From: Streptomyces verrucosisporus
GTDB lineage: Bacteria; Actinomycetota; Actinomycetes; Streptomycetales; Streptomycetaceae
Direction of reading: 5' to 3'
DNA: 64,000 nt
Assembly (NCBI RefSeq): GCF_017114865.1
Contig: NZ_JADEYH010000002.1
Span: forward strand, 124,001-188,000
The notes under the pieces were generated by a model that had not been told where the DNA came from, ran no database searches, and saw only the letters and a list, made by a program, of their open reading frames with translations. Both the position numbers and the translations under genes were made by a program. This document shows, one piece after another, positions 50,698 to 59,291 of the stretch. Every line of letters starts with the position of its first letter. The stretch's first letter is position 1.

Positions 50698-51993
50698 TCA
50701 GCCCGTCGCGCCACCGCGTACAACCCCGGCGGGCTCCGGGCTGTCCGGAAGGCGCGGGGGCACCACCCACTCGCCCCGGCGCATGACGCCGGCCACCCGG
50801 TAGCCGCCGTCCAGCACCACCAGATCGGCGTACTTGCCGGGCTCGATCGACCCCACCCGACCGGCGACCCCCAGCAGCCGCGCCGGATTGAGCGCCAGTG
50901 CCCGTACCGCGTCCTCGATCCGCAGGCCGTCCACCGTCACCGCGCGCCGCAGCGCCTCGTCCAGGGTGAGCGTGGAGCCCGCGATCGAGCCGCCCTCCAC
51001 CAGCCGGGCGACGCCGTCGGTGACGCGCACCTGAAGCGGGCCGAGCGGGTAGAGGCCGTCGCCCATGCCGGCCGCACCCATGGCGTCGGTGACGAAGGCG
51101 ACCCGGCCGGCCCCGGCGCGGGCGAAGGCCAGCTCCAGGACGGCGGGGTGCAGATGGACGCCGTCGTTGATCAGCTCGACGGTGACCCGCTCGTCCTCCA
51201 GCAGCGCCGCCACCGGACCGGGGGCGCGGTGCAGCAGCGGGGGCATCGCGTTGAACAGGTGCGTGGCGACCGTCGCGCCCGCCCCGACGGCCTCCAGCAC
51301 GGCCTCGTAGGAGGCGTCGGTGTGGCCGACCGCCGCGATCACCCCGCTGTCGGCCAGCAGCCGCACCGACTCCAGGCCGCCGGGCAGCTCCGGCGCGAGC
51401 GTGACCATCCGCGCCGCGCCGCGCGCCGCCCCCACCAGCGCGCGCACGTCGGCCGGGTCGGGGTCGCGCAGCAGGGCGGGGTCGTGGGCGCCGCAGCGGC
51501 CGCGGGCGATGAAGGGGCCCTCGAAGTGGATGCCCGCCAGGTCGCCCTGCTCCACCAGCTCCGACAGCACGGCGGCCTGCCGGGCGAGTTCGTCCGGAGC
51601 GCCGGTGACGGTGGAGGCGACCATCGTCGTGGTGCCGTGCGCCCGGTGGGTGGCGATCGCCCGCAGCGCCTCCTCGGCCGAGCCCGCGGAGAAGGACGCC
51701 CCGCCACCGCCGTGGACGTGCATGTCGACGAAACCGGGCACGAGCCAGTGGCCGGCCAGGTCGAGTGTGCCCGCCTCTCCGGGGGCGTCGGCGGCGATGC
51801 GCGAGCCCTCCACCGTCACCCTGCCGCCCTCGGCCACGCCGTCCGGCAGCACCACCCGGGCGCCCGTCAGCACGGTGCGCCGGGGCCCGGTCGGCCGCGC
51901 TCCGGCCGTCCGGGCGCCCGCCGCCGGTGCTTTCGCCGCCGGTGCTTTCGCCGTCCGCGGCCCCGTCGTCTGCGCCGTCTTCGGACCGGTCAT
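50698..51993 (-). CDS. nagA: N-acetylglucosamine-6-phosphate deacetylase
   Basis: A 431-residue amidohydrolase. Metal-site residues are visible in FVDMHVHGGGGASF and, later, GHTDASYEAV, with substrate-contacting THLFNAMPPL and the catalytic Asp in VAFVTDAMGAAG. The length and order fit NagA, which removes acetate from GlcNAc-6-phosphate. The N-terminus carries an Ala/Thr-rich head of ~40 residues. ATG 51993 overlaps the stop of the ROK kinase (ATGA) and has GGAGG upstream, so the two are coupled. In Streptomyces nagA is controlled by DasR; a DasR-like box lies before the kinase. Confidence 0.93.
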   Translation of the reverse strand: MTGPKTAQTTGPRTAKAPAAKAPAAGARTAGARPTGPRRTVLTGARVVLPDGVAEGGRVTVEGSRIAADAPGEAGTLDLAGHWLVPGFVDMHVHGGGGASFSAGSAEEALRAIATHRAHGTTTMVASTVTGAPDELARQAAVLSELVEQGDLAGIHFEGPFIARGRCGAHDPALLRDPDPADVRALVGAARGAARMVTLAPELPGGLESVRLLADSGVIAAVGHTDASYEAVLEAVGAGATVATHLFNAMPPLLHRAPGPVAALLEDERVTVELINDGVHLHPAVLELAFARAGAGRVAFVTDAMGAAGMGDGLYPLGPLQVRVTDGVARLVEGGSIAGSTLTLDEALRRAVTVDGLRIEDAVRALALNPARLLGVAGRVGSIEPGKYADLVVLDGGYRVAGVMRRGEWVVPPRLPDSPEPAGVVRGGATG

Positions 51994-52946
51994 CGGCTCG
52001 CAACCTCCGCGGAGAGTAGGTCCCGGGCGAGGAGTCCCGCGCCCAGGCACCCGGCGGCGTCCCCGAGGGCCGCCGGAACGATCGTGGGGACGTGCTGGAA
52101 GGTGACCTTGGCGCGTACGGCCTCGCGCAGCGGCGCCAGAAGCGTCTCGCCCGCCTCCGCCAGCCCGCCGCCGACGATCAGCACCCGCGGGTCCAGCAGG
52201 GTGATCGCGGTGACCAGGCCCTCGGCGAGGGCGTCGACCGCGTCGTGCCAGACGGCGGCGGCCCGCGGGTCGCCCGCCTCCACGGCCCGGGCGGCGTCGG
52301 CCGCCGTAGCCTCCGGATCGCCGCACGCCCCGGCCCAGGCCCGGCCCACGGCGGCGGCGGAGGCGAACAGCTCCAGGCAGCCGCGCCGCCCGCAGCCGCA
52401 CTCGGGCCCGCCGGGCCGTACGGTGATGTGGCCGATCTCGCCCGCGCCGCCGTGCGCGCCCGGCTCCACCCGGCCGTCGATCCCGACGGCCCCGGCGATG
52501 CCGGTGCCCAGCGCCGTGAACAGGAAGCGGTCCACGCCCGCCCCCGCCCCGATCCGGCCCTCGGCGAGCCCGCCGGCGCGCACGTCGTGCCCGAGGGCGA
52601 CGGGCACCCCGCCCAGCCGGGCGGCCAGCAGGTCGCGCAGTGGCACGTCCCGCCAGCCGAGATTGGTGGAGTAGACGGCCGTACCCGCCGCGTCGTCGAC
52701 GATCCCCGGCACCGCGACCCCCGCGGCCACCGGCTCGGCGCCGTACCGCGCGACCCCGGCCTTCCGCAGCCCTTCGGCGAACGCGAGCACGTGCCCCACC
52801 ACGGCGTCCGGCCCGTCCTCCCGCCCGGTGGGCCGCCGAGCCTGGTGCAGCAGTGTGTGGCCGGGCCCGACGAGGGCGCCCTTCAGCCCGGTGCCGCCCA
52901 CGTCGAGGGCGACGACATACGCGGTTTCGTCATGCCGAGGATTCAC
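51990..52946 (-). CDS. nagK: ROK-family N-acetylglucosamine kinase
   Basis: A 318-residue ROK kinase. The ATP motif is VVALDVGGTGLKG, the sugar loop GHDVRAGGLAEGRIG is next, then ALGTGIAGAVGID, and the zinc-binding ROK signature CGCGRRGCLE. The start is GTG 52946 with AGGTGAG nine bases upstream; GTG 52967 is possible but has no site. It would phosphorylate GlcNAc (or glucose-like sugars) in the cytosol. Its stop overlaps the nagA start, and it is preceded 27 bp away by a DasR-like box, so it is the leader gene of a nagKA operon. Confidence 0.87.
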   Translation of the reverse strand: MNPRHDETAYVVALDVGGTGLKGALVGPGHTLLHQARRPTGREDGPDAVVGHVLAFAEGLRKAGVARYGAEPVAAGVAVPGIVDDAAGTAVYSTNLGWRDVPLRDLLAARLGGVPVALGHDVRAGGLAEGRIGAGAGVDRFLFTALGTGIAGAVGIDGRVEPGAHGGAGEIGHITVRPGGPECGCGRRGCLELFASAAAVGRAWAGACGDPEATAADAARAVEAGDPRAAAVWHDAVDALAEGLVTAITLLDPRVLIVGGGLAEAGETLLAPLREAVRAKVTFQHVPTIVPAALGDAAGCLGAGLLARDLLSAEVASR

Positions 52947-52972
52947 GGGGACAGTCTCACCTGTCACCCGCG

Positions 52973-52988
52973 AAAGGTCTAGTCCACT
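52973..52988. promoter_or_regulatory. DasR-responsive element (dre)-like box
   Basis: AAAGGTCTAGTCCACT matches the consensus AGTGGTCTAGACCACT at 13 of 16 positions with the central GGTCTAG intact. It lies 27 bp upstream of the nagK start. DasR represses nag genes and is relieved by GlcN-6-phosphate. Confidence 0.7.
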
Positions 52989-53128
52989 CTGCCTCCGGTC
53001 GGGGCCGCGCCCCGGGGTCCGGACGTCACGAGCGGGCCGGCCGGGCCGAGCACTGTTCGGCGAGCTGTGGAAAACCCGGCCTCCTCCATCCCCTCTGTTA
53101 GCGTCGGGCGAGAACCGGCAGGGGGATC

Positions 53129-54502
53129 ATGGGGAGTCTGTGGAAACGCGCTCGGCTGCGTACCACTGTTCTGGGGGTGGCGGCCCTCGCCGTCGTGACG
53201 GCGGTGATCGCCTACTCAATGCGGGACGACGAACACCTGAAGGCCAACCGCGCGCAGGTACGGAAGGCGTGCGCCGGCCTGCTGCCCGCCGCCCACCTCG
53301 ACCCGTTCCTGCCCCGCGACTCGGCCGTGACGCACGGGCAGTACGGCACGCTCCTCGAACCCGGCCACGAGAGCCGCGCGTTCATCGACTGCCGACTCGA
53401 CTGGGCCGGTGACGGCGGCGTCCACATGCGGGCGGAACCGTGGGGGCCCGGCGACGTACTGCCCCCCGCCGAAGACGGCGACGTGCTCCCTCTCCCCTAC
53501 CGGCTGCCGGACGGTTCCCGGGGTGCCGTCACGGCCCATGACATGTACGGCGACACGACACAGGTGGGAGTCGTCCTGCGAGTCGCCTGTCCCAAAGGAG
53601 ACTTCGAACGCTTTCGGCTGGGCACGGACGTGAAGGTCTCCGTCGAACTGCCCGTGCGCGTCCGCGACGAGGACGACGACGGATACACGGACGGCCCCGT
53701 CGAGGAGGAGTTGCGCCTGGTCGTCCGGTCGGCCGTACACGCCGCCGACCGGGTGCGCGAGCACCAGGCATGCGGCACCACCCCGTTCGGCAAGCTGAGC
53801 CCGGCGCCGGCCTCCGAACGCGATGGCGGCGACGGTGGTGGCGGCGACGGCGACGAGGAGACCGGGACGGAGGACGAGCGGGGAGACGTCCCTCGGGGCA
53901 AGGGCACCTGCGCCTGGCTGAACCCCGCCGCCATGGGTTACCCGAAGGGGAAGTGGAGGGTGTCGGGCGGTTCCTCCTTCGACCCTGCCCGGGGGAAGTG
54001 CCGTGCCGCTTTCGACGGTCATCCGGAAGAGAACGAGATCAAGGGCGTGGACGCGATCAGCGTCTCCGGGGCCGGAGCGCGCAGTTTCTACCAGGGCGAT
54101 GAGACCGGCCTGAACGACCACGAAGCCGACGAGTACCACGAGCCCGGACCGGGTTGGACGGCTGTCCCGAAAAGAACGGCCGAACTGCTGCCGAGTGACG
54201 ACCACACCCTGCCCTCTCTGTCGCTGTGGGCCGAGTCGGTGTGCGACGGCGGCCAGACCTTCCACCGGATCTCGGTCACGCCCGAACTCGGCTACCACCT
54301 GGATCCGGACGGAGAAGTGACGCGGCACGAGGAGGACGGACCCGCACCGAGCAGGGTGGCGCGCGAGGAACTGTCGCGGACGGCGCGAGCCGCACTCGAC
54401 CGTTACCTCGGCGCCCCCGGCGGCTGGCCCGAGCGGGCGCACTGCCGTGACACCAAGGTTCTCGGAGAGGTGGAGGAATGGCGATCCATCGACGACGAGT
54501 GA
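53129..54502 (+). CDS. Membrane-anchored secreted protein of unknown function
   Basis: A 457-residue protein with one N-terminal helix (TTVLGVAALAVVTAVIAYSM) and the remainder outside. Eight or so Cys occur in the exported part, consistent with disulfides. A Gly/Asp-rich linker (GGDGGGGDGDEET) divides two similar-looking halves: ACAGLLPAAHLDPFLPRD with FIDCRLDW, and CAWLNPAAMGYPKGKW, so a domain duplication is likely. The next gene has a related layout and starts inside its 3' end. A TTAGCGT-type -10 precedes the gene near 53097. No family recognised. Confidence 0.62.
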   Translation: MGSLWKRARLRTTVLGVAALAVVTAVIAYSMRDDEHLKANRAQVRKACAGLLPAAHLDPFLPRDSAVTHGQYGTLLEPGHESRAFIDCRLDWAGDGGVHMRAEPWGPGDVLPPAEDGDVLPLPYRLPDGSRGAVTAHDMYGDTTQVGVVLRVACPKGDFERFRLGTDVKVSVELPVRVRDEDDDGYTDGPVEEELRLVVRSAVHAADRVREHQACGTTPFGKLSPAPASERDGGDGGGGDGDEETGTEDERGDVPRGKGTCAWLNPAAMGYPKGKWRVSGGSSFDPARGKCRAAFDGHPEENEIKGVDAISVSGAGARSFYQGDETGLNDHEADEYHEPGPGWTAVPKRTAELLPSDDHTLPSLSLWAESVCDGGQTFHRISVTPELGYHLDPDGEVTRHEEDGPAPSRVAREELSRTARAALDRYLGAPGGWPERAHCRDTKVLGEVEEWRSIDDE

Positions 54503-54526
54503 TCGCCGCCGGGGTCTTCCTCGGTC

Positions 54527-55627
54527 ATGGTGTTCACGCTCCCGACAGGGCTCTCCTGGTACGAGGAGAGAAGCGAGCGGCAGGCCTCCGAGGAACTGCT
54601 GAGCGACGCATGCGGCGGAGTGCTTCCCGAACGCGAGGCGCGGGCGATTCTCGGCGGCGGCCCGCTGAACGGGAGAACGAGCTCCGCACGTGACGAGGAA
54701 GGCCTCGGCCGGAAGGACGAACCGCTGGAGGCCGGCTGCTTCGTCGCCCGGAAGAGGCCCGGGAAGGCCTACGGCTTCGAGCAGGCATCGGTCGAAGTGA
54801 CGCTTCACGGCACCCGTGTTCCAGGGGGTGGGGAGGGCGGGGAGCGGGAGCGGCTGGACGACCCCTATCCGGCCCTCTACGCGAACGCACCGGCGCCCCT
54901 GCCGGGCGGCTGGACCGGTTTCTTCCCAACACGTGACGCCACCTACGAGGACCGCGGGACCGCCGCCGTTTTTCTGGACTGCGCCGGAGACCGCCGCGAT
55001 CTGCTGGTCACAGTCAACGTGTCGGTGGAAGACGCCGACTTCGACGACCCTGCCCACCGGACCCGTATAGGGAGCCTGGCCACGGCCACGGCACGCAATG
55101 CCGCCCAGCAGTGGGGCTGTGAGGCACGACTCGGCGAACGGCTGAGCACGGTGCCGCTGCCCGTGGCCGATGACGAGGACGTGCCCCTCGAAGAGGCGGA
55201 CGGGACGTGTCAAGGCATCCCGGCGCGGGGCCGAACCTTCGCACGGGCCTGGGAGAGCGACCGGGGCGGTGCCCCGCAGGAGAAGTGCTCCGTCGGCAAC
55301 AGCGGCGGCACCCCGCTCTACGCGCTGCGGGCCTTCTACGGCCCGTACGCGACGAGTGCACGCGCGGCCTGGGAGAAGCGGTACAGCTTCGAGAGGACGA
55401 TCCCCGGACGCGACCCCAGCGGGACGCTGCACGACGGCGGCATGTGGGCCACCGCCACCTGCCCGGCCCCGTTCGCCGGCGAGACCGCTCTCTTCACCAT
55501 CGACCCCCTGGACAGGAAACGGGAGAAGTCGACGCGGGAGGAGCAGGCGTACGAGCGGGCGGCGCTGAAGGCCTTCGCCGAGGCCTCGGCCGAACACCAC
55601 GGCTGCTCCGCACCGCGACTCCCCTGA
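54527..55627 (+). CDS. Related secreted protein, N-terminal frameshift suspected
   Basis: A 366-residue frame from ATG 54527. The sequence begins TLPTGLSWYEERSE, the second half of a membrane helix. The first half is found in the next frame: from ATG 54478 (GGAGAGG upstream) it reads MAIHRRRVIAAGVFLG and then breaks. Removing one G near 54523 joins both into one signal-anchor helix. The extracellular part resembles the preceding protein (LSDACGGVLPEREARAIL, then later CQGIPARGRTF, CSVGNSGGTPLYALRAFYGP) and keeps paired Cys. The gene is therefore either damaged or wrongly sequenced at its start. Confidence 0.6.
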   Translation: MVFTLPTGLSWYEERSERQASEELLSDACGGVLPEREARAILGGGPLNGRTSSARDEEGLGRKDEPLEAGCFVARKRPGKAYGFEQASVEVTLHGTRVPGGGEGGERERLDDPYPALYANAPAPLPGGWTGFFPTRDATYEDRGTAAVFLDCAGDRRDLLVTVNVSVEDADFDDPAHRTRIGSLATATARNAAQQWGCEARLGERLSTVPLPVADDEDVPLEEADGTCQGIPARGRTFARAWESDRGGAPQEKCSVGNSGGTPLYALRAFYGPYATSARAAWEKRYSFERTIPGRDPSGTLHDGGMWATATCPAPFAGETALFTIDPLDRKREKSTREEQAYERAALKAFAEASAEHHGCSAPRLP

Positions 55628-55630
55628 CCA

Positions 55631-55661
55631 CCCCGCCCGGAACGATCCGTTCCGGGCGGGG
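55631..55661 (+). terminator. Strong hairpin terminator
   Basis: CCCCGCCCGGAACG (55631-55644) and CGTTCCGGGCGGGG (55648-55661) form a perfect 14-bp stem with a three-base loop just after the stop codon at 55627. Confidence 0.8.
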
Positions 55662-55831
55662 GAGGTCCAATCGTCTCGCGGATCACCGCAGTTGACGCCC
55701 ACTATGCTCCGATGCGAAACCCACTGTGATCACATGGATCCGATCCGCGCTCCCGCACACGCACGGGGAACGGCACAGCGGGCGGGGCGCGGACTCCGAC
55801 GGCGGACGAGGACGAGGGAGCGGGGGAGCAC

Positions 55832-56348
55832 GTGTCCATCGAGGACCAGCGGCCCACGAGCACACGGCTGAACGAGCTGGCACATCCGGGGGGAGGGGGA
55901 GGCCAGGGGCCTGGTGGCGACCTGGCGCACTCCGAGACGCAGAAGAAGAAAGCCGTCGGCTACATCGAGCGGCATCTGGGTCCGGACACCAAGAAGGCGT
56001 GCGTCATCGCCGAGGACGACAGCGTGGACGCCGTCGGCGGCTCGAACGCCACCACCTGCACCACGGGGAAGCTGAACGGCTGGGAGGTGGCCAGAGGGCT
56101 CTCCCACCGGATGAACAAGTGGGAAAGGAACTCCAAGCGGCTCCAGGGCCGCCTGGACGTCGAGCTCACCGGACTCCGGCAGGCCAACACCCTCTTCGGG
56201 AACAACGAGACCGACACCAAGGCGTCCTTCAACGGCGTCTCCCCCCCTCTACCGCAGCGCCCTGAGCGACTACGCGCCCGGCGCCGGCTCCTCGCCGAGC
56301 CCGGGCCTGGGCCGCCCGGCGGCGAAGAGCCCGATAGCGGACTTCTGA
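55832..56348 (+). pseudogene. WXG/ESAT-6-like protein, frameshift at a C7 tract
   Basis: From GTG 55832 the frame encodes an acidic helical protein (QKKKAVGYIERHLGPDTKKA ... LNGWEVARGLSHRMNKWERN), typical of small type VII-type partners. At C7 (56241-56247) the reading frame leaves the expected C-terminus: with six Cs it would read SPLYRSALSDYAPGAGSS and stop at TGA 56346-56348. With seven Cs it runs on into the next gene. A one-base slip at the tract, real or a sequencing artefact, is the simplest explanation; phase variation is possible. The next gene starts 20 bases after the restored stop. Confidence 0.55.
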
Positions 56349-56368
56349 GCGGAAGAGGGGGAACCGAC

Positions 56369-57643
56369 ATGGCAGTCGACTACGAGACGATCATCAACAC
56401 CGGCCTGTCGAGCCTCTCCGACGCGGCGACCGCATGGGAGGACATGGGCAGGCGGTTCGGCGAACTGCACGACAACTACCGCGACCACGTCAAGGCCGCG
56501 GTGGAGACCGACGACTGGCGGGGCGAGTCGGCCACGACGTTCAAGAGCCGGGCCCAGGTCACGCTGGAGGAGTACGCCGGCGCGCGCGACGAGGCCAAAG
56601 CCGTCGGCGGGCTGCTGAAAGAGGCGTACAGGACGCTCAACTCACAGCGCAACAAGGTCATCGAGCTGCGCGACCAGGCCGTCGAGGCGTGCATGACCGT
56701 CAACCCGTACTCAGGCCGCTGCACCGCGGACCTCGCCAGGATGGACGAGGACAGGGCGGAGATCTACCGCAGCAACCAGCTCGCCCGCCAGGAGCTGGAG
56801 GAATCCTGGACGAACAAGATCCTCGACGCGGTCAAGGACGTCCAGGACGCCGACGAGAACTTCCGCATGGCGCTCATGTCGGACCCGTCCGACGGCAACA
56901 AGGGCCTGCTGGACGGCTTCAATGGGGCGCTCAGGAGTGATGCGGGCGAGGCCAACGCCGCACGCGCCGAGGAGCTGTACGACAAGATCAGGCGGGGCGA
57001 GAAGCTCTCCGACGCAGAGCGGAAAGAACTCGACCTCCTGATGCGGGAGAACAAGTCCGACCAGGAGTTCAGCCGCACCCTCATCACCTCCCTGGGCGGC
57101 CCCGACGGTGTCATCCGCACGCACAACGAGCTGACCGACCGCGCGTACTTCGAGGAAACCGGCCGGAAGAAGCAATACCTGGACATGGACCGGCACCTGG
57201 CCGACGTCATCGCCACCGCCACCAAGGTCGAGGGCAAGGGCAGGGAGAGGGAAGAGGACCGGAGGTTCTACGACGAGTGGATGAAGGACCTCAAGGAAGC
57301 CGGCCTCAAGGAGTACGACGCCGAGATCGTCGGCCAAGCCAACAGCGACCAGAGGACGCGGGGCTACCAGTCGATCGTCACCCTTATGCAGAACGGCAGC
57401 GGCTACAGCGAGCAGTTCCTGCACGACCTCGCCGACGACATCCGCGCCGCCGAGGACTCGAAGCAGACGGACGAGGACTCGAAGCGGAAGGGCGACCCCG
57501 ACATCTGGATGGTTCCGTCCAGGATGTTTCGACAGATCCCAATGAGATCGATCTTGACAGGGGGACGGTTAGCCGCTTCATCCGTGATGTTTCAGAATAT
57601 GGAAGAGCTTTCCGGACGATTCACGACTCTCAAATGCAGATAA
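56369..57643 (+). CDS. Long WXG-like helical protein with replaced C-terminus
   Basis: ATG 56369 with GAGGGGG upstream begins a 424-residue protein. The first ~100 residues (LSSLSDAATAWEDMGRRFGE ... TDDWRGESATTFKSRAQVTL) match the WXG/LXG-like heads of type VII toxins, with WRG as the turn. A long charged helical middle follows, with NSDQRTRGYQSIVTLMQ near 345. After KGDPDIW (~residue 385), where relatives I remember continue for hundreds of residues, the sequence jumps to a short unrelated tail from a fused remnant. It is likely a truncated toxin or scaffold. Confidence 0.6.
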   Translation: MAVDYETIINTGLSSLSDAATAWEDMGRRFGELHDNYRDHVKAAVETDDWRGESATTFKSRAQVTLEEYAGARDEAKAVGGLLKEAYRTLNSQRNKVIELRDQAVEACMTVNPYSGRCTADLARMDEDRAEIYRSNQLARQELEESWTNKILDAVKDVQDADENFRMALMSDPSDGNKGLLDGFNGALRSDAGEANAARAEELYDKIRRGEKLSDAERKELDLLMRENKSDQEFSRTLITSLGGPDGVIRTHNELTDRAYFEETGRKKQYLDMDRHLADVIATATKVEGKGREREEDRRFYDEWMKDLKEAGLKEYDAEIVGQANSDQRTRGYQSIVTLMQNGSGYSEQFLHDLADDIRAAEDSKQTDEDSKRKGDPDIWMVPSRMFRQIPMRSILTGGRLAASSVMFQNMEELSGRFTTLKCR

Positions 57644-58154
57644 TCGCCGGAGATATGGAAAAATTGGACAGGGGGACTTCGAGAAGGGTACCAATAGGAT
57701 CCAGTTGGTTTCCCAGGTGAGTGGGCAAGCGATGGGATCGCTGGATGGCATTCGAGCCGATGTGATCTCGTCTCAGCGGGACGAGGAGCTTTCCGGGAAT
57801 AACTGGGATAAAGTATACAACTATCACGCTATAGGGGCTCCGGTTACGGGTATACCTGTGGTTGGCGACGTGTTTCAGCGCCTTGTTGACATAGGTGCGG
57901 GGGAGGAGCTTGATAAGGTCAATGTGGAAGCCGATGATAAATACGAAGAGGAGTTGATAAAATACTACCAGCAGAATGGGTATCCGAGATTGGAGAGGGC
58001 TCTCGCGGAAAAGGCCTTTGATTTGGGGCTGCCGAAGAGTTATCTGACGGATGAGGAGGAGGGGGTTTTCACGGTGAAGATCACTCCGTGGGCAGCGGGT
58101 GGATACAACCACGGTATCGGCCAGGCCAGGGGATCCATAGGGGGAGCACCGTGA
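57530..58154 (+). pseudogene. Decayed paralogue of the following membrane protein gene
   Basis: Pieces of this AT-richer stretch, in two frames, match the protein at 58207: DPNEIDLDRGTVSRFIRDV against EPNDVDIERSTVEDFVRGV, and DFEKGT then GSLDGIRADVI against DFRKGT and GFLDAIGAQAL. A G5 tract at 57671-57675, one G short, breaks the frame between them; ATG or GTG 57705 could still start a 149-residue tail (ending KITPWAAGGYNHGIGQ). Its 5' part is fused out of frame to the WXG-like gene. This is a recombination scar of a duplicated gene. Confidence 0.55.
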
Positions 58155-58206
58155 TTCGGAACAGGATGCTCACGGGTGCAGTGTGCTGGGAACTGAGGTG
58201 CTCCGC

Positions 58207-59139
58207 GTGACCGAGGAACTCAGGAGAGGTAACTGGCGTCTGATGCTGGGGCTGGCCGGGATGGTCATGACCCTGGTGGTGGCAACTCTTGCCGGTTGGT
58301 GGTTCTGGAGCGGTGCCGACGGGTCGGCGGAACAGGAGGAACGGAACGCCTTCTGCTGGAGCCTCGTGCCCGGGGGTGAACCGGAGGAGGGCGGGTCGAC
58401 GGCCGAGTGCGGGGAGGCGCTGGAGACGGCCATGACGGGCCGGCCTGCGGGGACCCGTCCCCCGGAGAGGACGCCAGAGCGTGACGCCGGGCGTGTCCGG
58501 GTCTTCGAGAAGGTTGTAAGGGCTTACGGGGATCGCGTCCAGGACGAGCCTGAAGCCGTTCCTCAGGAAATCCGTCGGAATATGGCGAACGCCTTCAACT
58601 TTTATTCGTCGGACATTCGCTATGTCATCGGCCTGTACGGGGACCTCTCGAGCGGCATGCTGGAGACCGAGCCGAACGACGTGGATATCGAAAGGTCGAC
58701 GGTCGAGGATTTTGTTCGCGGGGTGGCCGAGGACGGTGAGTCCTTCGGAGGGATTCACAGATTCCACTTGGATCTTGCCAGGGGCGACGTCACCGAACTC
58801 AGTGAGGAAGACTTCCGGAAGGGAACCGTGGAAGCCGAACTGGCAGCCTTGAAGGTAGGGGAGTCCATGGGTTTTCTGGACGCCATAGGGGCTCAGGCGC
58901 TTGAGGGGCGAAGTGATGGCGGGGCCCGGGAGGGGTGGCTGGAGAGTTACGGGAGAGCGGGGGAAGGAAAGGCTGAGGAGATTTTCTCCGAGGACCGGGA
59001 CGGCGGGTACTTGGTGAAAATTTTCCAGGAGCGCTCAAATGCTCTGGGCACCAGGTTTCCCGCATCGGAGAGCAGGGGGACGGGCCTGCACCCGAAGATT
59101 ATTGAGAAGATCACGGAAGGGTGCGCGCGGTGGGTCTGA
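58207..59139 (+). CDS. Single-pass membrane protein of the WXG-like locus
   Basis: A 310-residue protein. GTG 58207 with GAGGTG upstream begins a short cytoplasmic head, then one helix (LMLGLAGMVMTLVVATLAGW) and a ~270-residue outer domain with two conserved Cys (AFCWSLVPG, AECGEAL). The C-terminal half (RYVIGLYGDLSSGML ... SMGFLDAIGAQALEG) is shared with the decayed copy just upstream, so this locus underwent duplication. I recall related genes downstream of WXG-type toxins, where they might serve as immunity or assembly factors. Function unproven. Confidence 0.6.
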   Translation: MTEELRRGNWRLMLGLAGMVMTLVVATLAGWWFWSGADGSAEQEERNAFCWSLVPGGEPEEGGSTAECGEALETAMTGRPAGTRPPERTPERDAGRVRVFEKVVRAYGDRVQDEPEAVPQEIRRNMANAFNFYSSDIRYVIGLYGDLSSGMLETEPNDVDIERSTVEDFVRGVAEDGESFGGIHRFHLDLARGDVTELSEEDFRKGTVEAELAALKVGESMGFLDAIGAQALEGRSDGGAREGWLESYGRAGEGKAEEIFSEDRDGGYLVKIFQERSNALGTRFPASESRGTGLHPKIIEKITEGCARWV

Positions 59140-59241
59140 GGTGACGCGCACTGGGGTGTCTTCTGGCCCAGCACTTTTATTGAGAGATCGACTTCCGGTC
59201 CGCTTCCCCTTGTTGCCTTCTCCTACAGGCCGTGTGCCGGG

Positions 59242-59279
59242 CGCTGTCCCGCCCGGCCGGGGGGCCGGGCGGGACAGCG
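59242..59279. terminator. 17-bp bidirectional terminator hairpin
   Basis: 59242-59258 and 59263-59279 are perfect reverse complements separated by four Gs. It lies between two converging genes (58207-59139 and 59292-60311). Confidence 0.85.
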
Positions 59280-59291
59280 GGTGAGGTGGGT

